Shown here in pieces: positions 25,321 through 33,907 of a stretch of 64,000 nucleotides of DNA. Source of the stretch: Idiomarina sp. MD25a (GTDB taxonomy: Bacteria > Pseudomonadota > Gammaproteobacteria > Enterobacterales > Alteromonadaceae). Position numbers and translations under genes: made by a program. Position 1 is the stretch's first letter. Each line of letters begins with the position of its first letter. Where the stretch lies: contig NZ_MDGT01000003.1 of the NCBI RefSeq assembly GCF_001870515.1, positions 750,842 to 814,841 of the forward strand, in the 5' to 3' direction. Below the pieces are notes generated by a model. That model was not told where the DNA came from. It made no database searches and was given only the letters and a program-made list of their open reading frames with translations.

Positions 25321-26447
25321 GTACGGTTCTCCAAGAAGTTAGCTGGGGTACCGACCGATACAGCAAAAATCTTAGCGCTATTGGTTGGACGGTATATGCC
25401 TGCTTGCGCCTGTGCTGAGATAGTGTCCGCTAATGACGAATCTTTCCATAGCGTCATTTCACCCATGGCGCTACTGCGCGATGGGTTCACATTCGCCACC
25501 CCGATAGGTTCGACAAAGCCTGCGCTGTATTGGAAAATAACCATGGTTTCATTTGGTAAAACGCCCGCGTTCTGACCGCGGTCAAGGCTGATCTGGTTAC
25601 CTTTAATGCCTAACACCTGCGCAGTCGCGGGCATTTCCGACAGCATGCGTGTAAGTAAGATATCAATACCACGCGATGCCATATCGTTGATCACGGCGTT
25701 GACATGGGCACTATCAAAGTAGCGGTAACCACTCACATAACGGTTGTTGGCCATGACGTATTTCAGCTCGCTGCGATCACGCACATCTTCGGATTTGACT
25801 CGAATTTTGCCGAGGTTAGGGTATGACAACATCTCGCGGGTATAGGGGTCGATGGTCGCGGCAGTCAGCTCTAAGGTGTAGTCCATCCAGCCTGTGATAC
25901 TGCCTTCGTTTTTAACGGTACGCAGTGTATCGAGTTTAACGACATAGTCGGGTTGTAAAACACGGCGGTTGGCGGCGGTCCGTGCCACAGTACTGGCGCC
26001 TTGTTGTTCGAGTTGTAGCTGCTTCTCTTCGGCGATGACACTGTCGTCGCGGGTAACGATGCGGAAGCGATTAATCCCCGCAAACTGGTTCTCCAGCATT
26101 TTCAGTAATTGGCTATCGTCGTACTGGCGTAGCGCGTCGACGCCTTGACCCTCGCCACCGACGTCGGTACCGCTAAAGTACATACGCACGATGGGCTTTT
26201 TCAGTGGGCAACTGTCGTTTTCATTGCTTCGGTCGAAGCTGCAGTTTGCGAGTCCTTGCGTATCAAAGTAAGCAGGGACTTTGATGTCTTTATCTTCAAA
26301 GCGATAGGCACTCTTAGCTATGACTGCGTTAGAGGCGCGATTGCTCACTTGACCTGACTGTGTCTGCTGCGCCGGTTGAGTGGTTTGGCAGGCTGATAGT
26401 ACGGCGGCGGCAGCCAGTGATAAAGCGATTTTAAAGGTGTTCTTCAT
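25317..26447 (-). CDS. lipoprotein with CsgG/FlgO-like core and FlgT-C-like end, envelope operon
   Basis: 376 residues with lipobox LSAC (Cys20). A CsgG-like segment (QYDDSQLLKMLENQFAG, then RFRIVTRDD, then PDYVVKLDTL and LELTAATIDPYT) is followed by a C-terminal module VLGIKGNQISLDRGQNAGVL that matches the small beta-domain found at the end of FlgT-type proteins. The likely place is the periplasmic face of the outer membrane. It probably works with the LPP20 proteins around it. Confidence 0.75.
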   Translation of the reverse strand: MKNTFKIALSLAAAAVLSACQTTQPAQQTQSGQVSNRASNAVIAKSAYRFEDKDIKVPAYFDTQGLANCSFDRSNENDSCPLKKPIVRMYFSGTDVGGEGQGVDALRQYDDSQLLKMLENQFAGINRFRIVTRDDSVIAEEKQLQLEQQGASTVARTAANRRVLQPDYVVKLDTLRTVKNEGSITGWMDYTLELTAATIDPYTREMLSYPNLGKIRVKSEDVRDRSELKYVMANNRYVSGYRYFDSAHVNAVINDMASRGIDILLTRMLSEMPATAQVLGIKGNQISLDRGQNAGVLPNETMVIFQYSAGFVEPIGVANVNPSRSSAMGEMTLWKDSSLADTISAQAQAGIYRPTNSAKIFAVSVGTPANFLENRT

Positions 26448-26455
26448 GGTTATTC

Positions 26456-27394
26456 CTATTCTGAGCTAGCGTCAAACAGCCAATTTGAAACAGGCTGTTC
26501 GACTTTTGATTTAAGTTGGTTCTGTGCATCCGCGGCCGCCGCATCTGGCGTTGCGCCTTTGCCAATCACTTCGATCACTTGCTGGTGCAATTGCCGAAAC
26601 GGCGAGCTCGGCTCGGTCACCGATGCGATAAGTTGCTGGCGGTGCAAATAAAGGCTGCCCTGAGCGCGTTGTTGCGACTTTTGTTCCAGTTGCAACCATA
26701 GGTTAGGCTCACTATGCGTCGGTGTGTGTCGTTGAATGACGCCAACCAACGCGTTTAAGTTGCGACTGGCAACAATACGGAGTCCGAGAGATTGTTCTGC
26801 TTGAGTCAACAAGCTCAACTGATTCGTGAAGGGGTTATTCGATTGTGTCGGATCAATCTGTTCAAGTGCGAGCGCGTATGCGTTAGCCGTTTTTAATGGT
26901 TCTTTATACCGCAGGCTCCAAAGCAATTGCTGAGATGCACTGGCGTCTGAAGGAAAACGCAACGAGCGATACTGTGCAATTTGGTTTTGTAAGAAGTTAC
27001 TAACGGCCTGTTTGCTCACAGCCACTTTTACGCTGACTGAGCCATCGGCATGGCGATAGCTTTGCTCGGGACTGATATCGTTAAACTGCAAAGGAACCGA
27101 CTGTCCGGCCACGTTAAGGGTAAAACGGGTTTGGGTTTGTGTGGACTGTTCGGTTGACTGTTTCTTATAGAGACTCAGCGATTCACTACGAACGGACACC
27201 GCGACTTGCTGTGCAATAGCCGCTAAAGCGGCTTGCATCGCTTTTGTTTGTGTCTCGGCTGTTGCGACCGCGCGATAATTTTGATTATCAGAGTGGGGCA
27301 GTTCATTGACCCATTGCGGTTGCTCTTGCGCGTAAACCGACGGATTGAGCGCTAGCAGTGAAACGACCGCTAGCGCTGGCGCAGAAAAACGCAC
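26456..27394 (-). CDS. LPP20 family periplasmic protein, envelope operon
   Basis: 312 residues from a GTG start two bases after the upstream stop. Signal peptide cut near VYA-QEQ. PQWVNELPHSDNQNYRAV then TKAMQAALAAIAQQVAVSV (about 25-70) is a textbook LPP20 opening, and VSVKVAVSKQAVSNFL its closing strand. The rest (about 140-312) is helical, Gln-rich and unassigned; the part after residue 215 looks like a second small domain. No lipobox. Confidence 0.82.
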   Translation of the reverse strand: MRFSAPALAVVSLLALNPSVYAQEQPQWVNELPHSDNQNYRAVATAETQTKAMQAALAAIAQQVAVSVRSESLSLYKKQSTEQSTQTQTRFTLNVAGQSVPLQFNDISPEQSYRHADGSVSVKVAVSKQAVSNFLQNQIAQYRSLRFPSDASASQQLLWSLRYKEPLKTANAYALALEQIDPTQSNNPFTNQLSLLTQAEQSLGLRIVASRNLNALVGVIQRHTPTHSEPNLWLQLEQKSQQRAQGSLYLHRQQLIASVTEPSSPFRQLHQQVIEVIGKGATPDAAAADAQNQLKSKVEQPVSNWLFDASSE

Positions 27395-27396
27395 GC

Positions 27397-28098
27397 CTAG
27401 CCTTTTGCTTCGAGTTCTGCTTGCAAACCATCGATGGCTTCGATGGTCTCTTGTTCAAGAGAAATCAATTCATTGGCATCGGATGCGAGACTGAGCTGAT
27501 CTTTGGCGCGTAGCAATGCAAGTGCAACATCGTTGTCTGCGGTGCGCTCCTCATCGGCCATCATCATACCGCCTAACCAATTAGCGGCTGTAGCTTTGGC
27601 AATTTCTCCGCTGTATTGGGTTGTCAGGTAACCTAACTTAATAAGTTGTGCGGCGAGTTCAATACCGAGTTGCGTATTTTGCTCGGAAACTTCATCAATC
27701 GCTGCTTGATACGCGGTGATTTTGGGACCGATTTTCTCGTCTTCGGTGGTTGCACCCGCGTCAAACTCGGTAATCGCCAATTGTAATTGTTCGGGCGTTT
27801 TACCTTGGTGAGCAAATAAGAAGGCCTGCACATCGGCATGATTTTCCGCTTGCGTGCGGTATTCATCCATGACGCTGTATTGGCGCTCTAAAATTGACGC
27901 ACAGATATTTAACACTTCATCGACGCCTGGGCTGATTTCGACACGATTAAAGCCAACTTCTTCAATGTTTGTAGATAAAGCAGCAATGGCATCAACACGG
28001 TTCATCGTAGCGGCTTGCTCATCGCCAGAACCGTTAGACATACAACCAGAAGTAGCAAGAATTGCGGCGAGCGTAGGCGCCAAGATCCATTTGTTCAT
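27397..28098 (-). CDS. helical lipoprotein, first gene of the envelope operon
   Basis: 233 residues with lipobox ATSGC (Cys19). The mature part is almost all alpha helix, with many Gln/Glu and a coiled-coil-like C-terminus (ELISLEQETIEAIDGLQAEL). No family recognised. It opens the operon; about 170 bases of AT-rich sequence upstream should contain the promoter. It may be a scaffold or periplasmic spacer, but that is only a guess from shape. Confidence 0.75.
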   Translation of the reverse strand: MNKWILAPTLAAILATSGCMSNGSGDEQAATMNRVDAIAALSTNIEEVGFNRVEISPGVDEVLNICASILERQYSVMDEYRTQAENHADVQAFLFAHQGKTPEQLQLAITEFDAGATTEDEKIGPKITAYQAAIDEVSEQNTQLGIELAAQLIKLGYLTTQYSGEIAKATAANWLGGMMMADEERTADNDVALALLRAKDQLSLASDANELISLEQETIEAIDGLQAELEAKG

Positions 28099-28272
28099 TG
28101 TTCATCCCTCGGGGTTATTGAAACGAGCTATAGGTATTTATTAACAAGTTGTTATTTGAGTTTTTTGCTAATGTAAATATTCCGTAAAGATTGTTCAATA
28201 GTTTTTTTTGATTTTTGTAATGGTTAGGGGGGAATATTTAGTGGCAGGGAGTCGCGCAGAACTTGGTATTCA

Positions 28273-28863
28273 TTATTTTCTTTCCCCTTGACCTAATTGC
28301 TTTGTGAACCAGGCTTGTGTGGTAGCAGACGTGATCTCACCTATTTTATTGAGGAGCTGCTCGCCAAAGCGGCGTTTGAGTTGTTGTGCCGAGATGTACT
28401 CAGCAAAGGATTCCATCATCCAATAGTCGTGAGACATCGCATTGGCAAAGGGTGTCCAATGATGTGCTAACTCATGACAGATATACTGATAGTCAGCCTG
28501 ATGACTTGAGAGACTCGTTTTACTCATTGAAATATAATGACCTCGAGCGAAACTCGGACCGCTTCGATCCAAAACGATCAGATCAGGTGTGCTCGAGCAA
28601 GTTGATTATCCGAACTCATATTCGCATTAAGCGCAGTCAGGCACTGACTACCATCATCGGCTATCCGATGCAAGTCTTCGCTGCTGACCTGGGCTAAAAA
28701 GCTCCCAGTCTGTAGGTACTGTAAGTTGAACTTTTCCCGTCATTTTAGTTGCGAAATCAGCGATAAAAGGATGCCATGCGGAATCGATACTGAGGTGAGT
28801 GCTAGCGCTTGAGAGCGTCCCAAGTAGCAAGGCAAAGAGTGCAACGTAAAAATGCTTCTTCAC
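28273..28863 (-). pseudogene. gluzincin-type metallopeptidase gene with two frameshifts
   Basis: A GTG start at 28863 (GGAG upstream) opens a signal peptide and HLSIDSAWHPF, then TVPTDWELF. That frame dies at TGA near 28664. A second frame, starting near the T-run at about 28695, gives LAQVSSEDLHRIADDG and dies at TGA near 28586. A third frame gives STPDLIVLDRSGPSFARGHY, then the zinc motif HELAHHW and, 18 residues on, ESFAEYIS, the third ligand of M1-like gluzincins; it ends at 28273. Joined, the three make one plausible secreted peptidase. The signature residues remain but the gene cannot be read through. Confidence 0.78.
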
Positions 28864-28963
28864 TTTATTCTCCAATGAACTGGCTAACAAAATCGGTATA
28901 CCGTGTCTTGTTAATTAAAGATTAAAATGTAGAATAACAATAAAACAACAAACTGGATAGATA

Positions 28964-30211
28964 GTGGATATACCTCAAGATCAATCGCTGTGGGTTAAAC
29001 ATCGTTGGCTATTAATAATTGTCGTGTTATTTGGCGTGCTCGCTGCTACGGCGTTTGCGATGTCGGACATGTTGATGCCGAGTCGTCAGCAATCTTCTGG
29101 TGTAACTATCGCAAAGGTCAAGGCGCAACCTTTTAGTAAAGTCATCTCAGCCTATGGTGAACTACGACCGCAACAACAACGCACATTGATTGGTCGTTCG
29201 GCGGGTACCGTGATGGAGATTCGCAAGCGTCCTGGTGAGCAGGTAAATACTGATTCTATTGTACTGGTATTGTCTAACCCAGAGGTGGATAGTGCGGTGC
29301 AAAAAGCACAGCTTGATTTACAAAAGGCTGAAGCAGAACTTGCCGCGTTGCGTTCGGATTTATTAGACCAGCGTTTATCTTTAGATAATGAGCGGCGTCT
29401 ACTTGAGGCTGAGATCTCGACTAAGCGCGCGGAGCTCGAAGCACAAGAAGAGCTTGCCCGAAACGCCATCGTATCTAAGTTAGATTTGCGTAAGGCGCAA
29501 ATGCAGTTACGGCAACTCGAAATTAAACTGGAATTAGCCACTAAACGAGTTGAAAGCGCAGAGACTGCCTTGGCAGCGAAACTCTCGTCTGGCGAGTTAC
29601 AAGTCCAACAAGCACGTTATTTATTAGAGATTAGTCGTGAAAAGCAAGATGCACTCAACGTGCGTGCGGGTATGCAAGGCGTATTGGAAAGTCAGGAGAG
29701 TAGTCTTGCTTTGGGTCAGTGGATTGCCCAAGGAACCTCGCTGGGGATTGTTTCGAGTAACGATAGTTTATTTGCGGAACTTAATGTAAACGCTGCAGAT
29801 GCATCGAGCGTGCAGTTGGGTATGCCGGTGACGCTGAGTGTGCGTGGACACCGAGTCACTGGTGAGGTCATGCGTGTGGCGCCGAATGCGAGCCAAAATC
29901 AAGTTCAAGTGGATGTTGCGTTACAAAATGAACTTCCCAAAGTAGCGCGCAGTAACATTGATGTGCGTGGCGATATTGCTATTGTTCGACGCGATAACGC
30001 GCACGTGCTTCCTCGCCCTGCGCACTACCGAGAAGGTGATCCGCTGATGCTTTATCAGCACCAACAGGGAGACCAATACAGTGTGGTTGAGGTGCCCGTG
30101 TTAGAGGCTTCCAAAGACTATATTCAACTCGCCGACAGCGTCGCTGTGGGTACCGAATTTGTGCTCAGCGATCCAGCCAACTGGGAGCGCGCGTCGATAA
30201 TTCAACTGTAG
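28964..30211 (+). CDS. HlyD/MacA-type periplasmic adaptor
   Basis: 415 residues from a GTG start. One N-terminal membrane helix (about 14-33), a lipoyl half-motif (GRSAGTVMEIRKRPGEQV), a long alpha-hairpin (about 110-225, heptad-like with ELEAQEELARNAIVSKLDLR), then beta-barrel parts. This is the membrane-fusion protein of a tripartite or MacAB-like exporter. The FtsX-like permease follows in the same direction, but no ABC ATPase gene is next to them. The stop TAG is the GTAG of a REPIN. Confidence 0.9.
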   Translation: MDIPQDQSLWVKHRWLLIIVVLFGVLAATAFAMSDMLMPSRQQSSGVTIAKVKAQPFSKVISAYGELRPQQQRTLIGRSAGTVMEIRKRPGEQVNTDSIVLVLSNPEVDSAVQKAQLDLQKAEAELAALRSDLLDQRLSLDNERRLLEAEISTKRAELEAQEELARNAIVSKLDLRKAQMQLRQLEIKLELATKRVESAETALAAKLSSGELQVQQARYLLEISREKQDALNVRAGMQGVLESQESSLALGQWIAQGTSLGIVSSNDSLFAELNVNAADASSVQLGMPVTLSVRGHRVTGEVMRVAPNASQNQVQVDVALQNELPKVARSNIDVRGDIAIVRRDNAHVLPRPAHYREGDPLMLYQHQQGDQYSVVEVPVLEASKDYIQLADSVAVGTEFVLSDPANWERASIIQL

Positions 30212-30264
30212 CTCGCTTTGGGCGCGACATCAGGTGTGTCGCGTGCGCCTAAGGCGCACGCTCC
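30208..30264 (+). repeat. REPIN inside the exporter operon
   Basis: GTAG with a degenerate A (GCTCGCTTTGGGCGCGAC), spacer ATCAGGTGTGTC, B' CGTGCGCC-TAA-GGCGCACG ending CTCC (GGAG in reverse). It fills most of the gap between the adaptor stop and the permease start. Confidence 0.82.
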
Positions 30265-30281
30265 TGCGGAATCGAATACCT

Positions 30282-32711
30282 ATGACCCCATTTCTGATAA
30301 AATACACGCTAAGGCAATGGCGTTTGCACCTGATGCAAAGTGCGGTGTTAATAACCGGGTTTAGCTTATGCTGCGCTTTTCTCATCGGTTTGATTGCGAC
30401 CGCACCCACTTTATTCGCTGACCGTGAGCCGTGGATGCCCGATGAGCCGAATTTAGTAACCCTCGGTTTAGAAACTCAGACGCAAACGTTTAAACCGATG
30501 ACGTCTGAACAGCTCGCGTTATTTGAGCACTCACCGGCAATTGAGAAATTGATGCACATTTCTACCGGTGTTCACCATGTAATGGTGAGCCCGGAGGGTG
30601 AACGCTTTGACTCACCTCGGTTATTATTTGTCTCGCGTAATTTCATCGACACCTTTGCCGACCATTTACCAACGTCCTTTACCAAGCTTCAAGGCTCGGA
30701 AATGATTATTTCACATGAGTTTTGGGCTGACGAGAATTCATCTCGAGCGATTGATGATCTGGTGATGAGCTTTCCCGATACGGGTGTAAGTTATCCCGTG
30801 GTGGGTGTTTTGCCCAAGGACTTCTCGTTGTTCTCTGGACGTCAATTCGATGCGATCATGCTTATTCCTCAAATTAAGCAAACTTTCGTCGTTAAATTTG
30901 GTAACGACGACCGAGTAAGTGATGAACAGCGGGCATTTTTTACTAAAGAACTGATAAAAACTGCAAATAGCTCGTTCGGCATCGCGGAACTGAAACCTGG
31001 TTACACGATTGACCAAGTGAAGCCTGTTCGTCCAGAAACTGATGAACAAAGTGACAAATACTCGTTTGTTTCGCACTCAAGTTCGGGCAGTTGGCTTCCT
31101 AAAGTGGTTGCAGGAGTGCAGTTTTTTCCTCATCAACGCAATGAGGTACAACGACAATGGTGGATGCTATTCGGTTTGGCCATCGCATTTTTTGTCCTCA
31201 CGCTGTTTAACCTGATGACCTCTAATTTCTCGCTTTATTTGCAACGCCTGAATGAGTTTCAGACGCGTCAGGCGGTTGGCGCAAGCCATCAGGATTTATT
31301 CAAACTGATATTAGTCGAGAACTCTATTTTAGGCAGTGTTGCCGCCGTATTGGGCGTGGCTGGCAGTCACTGGTTAATTGCGTGGTTAGCTGATCAAATG
31401 GCGTTGGTAGGCGAGGTATCAGCGACCATGAGTATAGCTGCGGCAGCACTCAGTGCAGTATTGATTATATTGGTTGTCACGTTGTTGGGTAGTGTGCCGT
31501 TTGCGATTATGAATAAAAAGGCGGCATTCTCGCGCGCCAGAGGTCACGGCAAGAGCCGCTTTCAGCAGTTGCTTGATAACGGCAATATGGTTGTTCAGGT
31601 CGGATTCTCGTTCATTGCGATTACAGCAACGGTCGCGTTGTGGTTGACTCAAGATGCGCGTTTATCATCGGTGCCAATGGATAGCGAAGTACAGCAAATT
31701 ACTTATGCTAAGGCGGTGACAGAGTCGTCTCAGGTTATTGTGCTTGATGAGTGGCTTAAAGATACAGCGAGTTTAGATTTTGAAACGGCATTTTCAATGA
31801 AGTCGGTGGTTGAGTCCGATTTGAGTGCTATTAAAGTTGACTTAGAAAACCCCAACTCTCCGAGTGCGAGCACTATGCAAATCATGGCGGTATCTAAAAG
31901 CTATTTGTCGCTGCTAGGCGCGAACGTTTTAACAGGCTACCGGGATCCTGAGCAAGGTAACCGAGTGGTCATTAATCGATCGGCAGCGCTGGCTTTGGGG
32001 TTCGACAACCCTAACGAAGCCGTTGGCCAGCGTATTTATATTAAAAACGCCCATAGTTTTCGGTTGTCTGAAGGAGCACCCATTATTATTCGGGGCGTTA
32101 TCGAAGATTTACCCCACGAAAGCTTGAATCAGAGAGCCTCACCCGTGGTCTACAACTTGGCGGTGAGTAGCGTTATTGCCCCTTATCAGCTTAGTTTTAT
32201 TGCGCGTGGTGATAATGTTGCGCTGTTACGGGCTTGGTTAGATGGCAAGTCAGACGCCAGTGAGGGCGTCTTTAAGGTGAGTCAACAAGCTTCTGTAGGT
32301 GAGTTATTGCAAATGCAAGATGAACAGTGGTTTAAACTGGCTAAGCTAGTGCTTGTGTTGACCGTGCTAGTCTGTGGCTTAGCAGCAACAGGGGTGTATC
32401 AGCATTTGATGGCTTATTTGATTGAGCGCAGCCGTCGCTATGCGATTATGCAAGCGGTCGGCGCGCAGATAAATGATGTACTTGTTAGCATTGTCCAATC
32501 GCTGCTGCCTAAAGCCCTATTGGGACTGCTGTTAGGCGGTGCGGCGCTGATGAGTTTGAACAGTTGGTTCGCTGACGAATTTTATGCCCCCTTGGTGACC
32601 GCTCAATCGCTGGGTTGGAGTCTTTTAGGTTTTTCGGTATTGCTTTTGTTGAGCTGCGCCCCAGCCCTTTATCGACAGCTGTCCCGTCCTATTTCCCACG
32701 CTATGGCATAG
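30282..32711 (+). CDS. MacB/FtsX-type ABC permease without its own ATPase domain
   Basis: The start at 30282 (MTPFLIKYTL) is preferred since an earlier in-frame start lies inside the REPIN. About 809 residues. One membrane helix near the N-terminus, a MacB-like periplasmic core, three FtsX helices (about 300-420, with RQAVGASHQDLFKLILVENS), a second periplasmic core, and three more helices with RRYAIMQAVGAQINDVL. Duplicated FtsX permeases of this sort move peptides or lipids with a separate ATPase, which is missing here. The stop is ATAG of another REPIN. Confidence 0.88.
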   Translation: MTPFLIKYTLRQWRLHLMQSAVLITGFSLCCAFLIGLIATAPTLFADREPWMPDEPNLVTLGLETQTQTFKPMTSEQLALFEHSPAIEKLMHISTGVHHVMVSPEGERFDSPRLLFVSRNFIDTFADHLPTSFTKLQGSEMIISHEFWADENSSRAIDDLVMSFPDTGVSYPVVGVLPKDFSLFSGRQFDAIMLIPQIKQTFVVKFGNDDRVSDEQRAFFTKELIKTANSSFGIAELKPGYTIDQVKPVRPETDEQSDKYSFVSHSSSGSWLPKVVAGVQFFPHQRNEVQRQWWMLFGLAIAFFVLTLFNLMTSNFSLYLQRLNEFQTRQAVGASHQDLFKLILVENSILGSVAAVLGVAGSHWLIAWLADQMALVGEVSATMSIAAAALSAVLIILVVTLLGSVPFAIMNKKAAFSRARGHGKSRFQQLLDNGNMVVQVGFSFIAITATVALWLTQDARLSSVPMDSEVQQITYAKAVTESSQVIVLDEWLKDTASLDFETAFSMKSVVESDLSAIKVDLENPNSPSASTMQIMAVSKSYLSLLGANVLTGYRDPEQGNRVVINRSAALALGFDNPNEAVGQRIYIKNAHSFRLSEGAPIIIRGVIEDLPHESLNQRASPVVYNLAVSSVIAPYQLSFIARGDNVALLRAWLDGKSDASEGVFKVSQQASVGELLQMQDEQWFKLAKLVLVLTVLVCGLAATGVYQHLMAYLIERSRRYAIMQAVGAQINDVLVSIVQSLLPKALLGLLLGGAALMSLNSWFADEFYAPLVTAQSLGWSLLGFSVLLLLSCAPALYRQLSRPISHAMA

Positions 32712-32765
32712 ACCGCGCCTTGGCGCGACATCAGGTGTGTCCCGTGCGCCCATGGCGTATGCTCC
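32708..32765 (+). repeat. degenerate REPIN (A-B')
   Basis: ATAG, CCGCGCC-TT-GGCGCGAC, spacer ATCAGGTGTGTC, B' CGTGCGCC-CAT-GGCGTATG ending CTCC. Its left TAG is the permease stop; its right part is read in reverse as the last residues of the MFS transporter. The same spacer occurs in the REPIN at 30208, so they share an ancestor. Confidence 0.8.
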
Positions 32766-33906
32766 AGAGATAGCCGATTATGCCGAGAATGGGGCCCGGC
32801 AGGAGAAGCCAGACAGCGTTGAGCTGAATGCTTTCAAATAGCCGAGTAATAAAGGCAATCGATACGATGGTGATTGCAAAGCCAATGGCGTTTTGAATAG
32901 CCAATGCGCCCCCCACTTGATCCGCTGGGCAACTTTTTGCAGATAATGCTGAAAATTGTGGCGAATCGGCAATAACGCTGGCGCCCCAGATAAGCAGTAA
33001 AGCCCACAGCGCGTATGAGCCCAGCTGCTCGGCAAGCACTACAAAGGCAACGATCGATATTCCTGATATGCCCAACGTAGTAAGCGCCACGGCCTGACTA
33101 CCTACTTTATTGGATGCCCAACCGCCGACTATACAGCCGACCGCACCGGCAGCAATGATAAAAAAACTGATAGATGAAATGGTTGCCGAGGTTGATTGCG
33201 CTCCTAACAGCGTTTCACTCACTAGCAAAGGAATTATCGTCCAAAACGCATAAAGCTCCCACATGTGCCCAAAGTAGCCAAGTGCCGCGGCCCTAAACCG
33301 AGGTCGCCCAAAAATGCCCAGTATCGCCAGCCGTTTTTTACTCACGGGCTTACCGGAGATAGCGTGTGGCCCATCGCCTAAAAGCGCAATGAGTATTGCT
33401 GCGACTACAGCAAGTAGAGATGAGGTACTGACTATCCATTGCCAGTTAAAACTTGCACCCAGCGCCTTTAACCCATGCGGTAATGCGGTACCTAAGGTTA
33501 GCATTGCAACTAATAAAGCAAGGGCTGCGCCGGTGCGCTCTGGCGCCCAGCCAACGATTAGCTTCATTCCCATGGGGTAAATACAAGCGAGTGATAATCC
33601 CACGAAAAACCGGAATATAATTGCAATAGCGAGTCCATCGCTTGACCACGCAAACAAGGCGTTAAAACAGGCACCTGCGAGTGCACCGACGACAAATATG
33701 TGACTGGCATGAAAACGATCGGCGAGACCTGAAAAGGCGAGCATGAGGGTGCCGATAATAAACCCGAATTGAACCGCATTGGTCAACCAACCAATATCAC
33801 TCGGCGTTAACTGCCAGGCACTCATTAAATCAGGTGCGGCGCTGTTGGCGCTAAACCACAGCGACGTACCCAATAATTGTGCGATAGCAATAATCAGGAC
33901 TTTCAA
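32731..33906 (-). CDS. MFS transporter
   Basis: About 391 residues with twelve hydrophobic segments. LKVLIIAIAQLLGTSLWFSA at the start and GLADRFHASHIFVVGAL (loop 2-3 motif) identify the major facilitator superfamily. The substrate is unknown. Start choice: a TTG at 33906 has GGAG eight bases upstream and gives the normal short N-terminus; a TTG seven codons earlier lies in REP-like sequence. The C-terminal WSIRHGRTGHT is encoded by a degenerate REP B plus spacer, so this end is repeat-derived. Confidence 0.82.
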   Translation of the reverse strand: MKVLIIAIAQLLGTSLWFSANSAAPDLMSAWQLTPSDIGWLTNAVQFGFIIGTLMLAFSGLADRFHASHIFVVGALAGACFNALFAWSSDGLAIAIIFRFFVGLSLACIYPMGMKLIVGWAPERTGAALALLVAMLTLGTALPHGLKALGASFNWQWIVSTSSLLAVVAAILIALLGDGPHAISGKPVSKKRLAILGIFGRPRFRAAALGYFGHMWELYAFWTIIPLLVSETLLGAQSTSATISSISFFIIAAGAVGCIVGGWASNKVGSQAVALTTLGISGISIVAFVVLAEQLGSYALWALLLIWGASVIADSPQFSALSAKSCPADQVGGALAIQNAIGFAITIVSIAFITRLFESIQLNAVWLLLPGPILGIIGYLWSIRHGRTGHT

Positions 33907-33907
33907 G

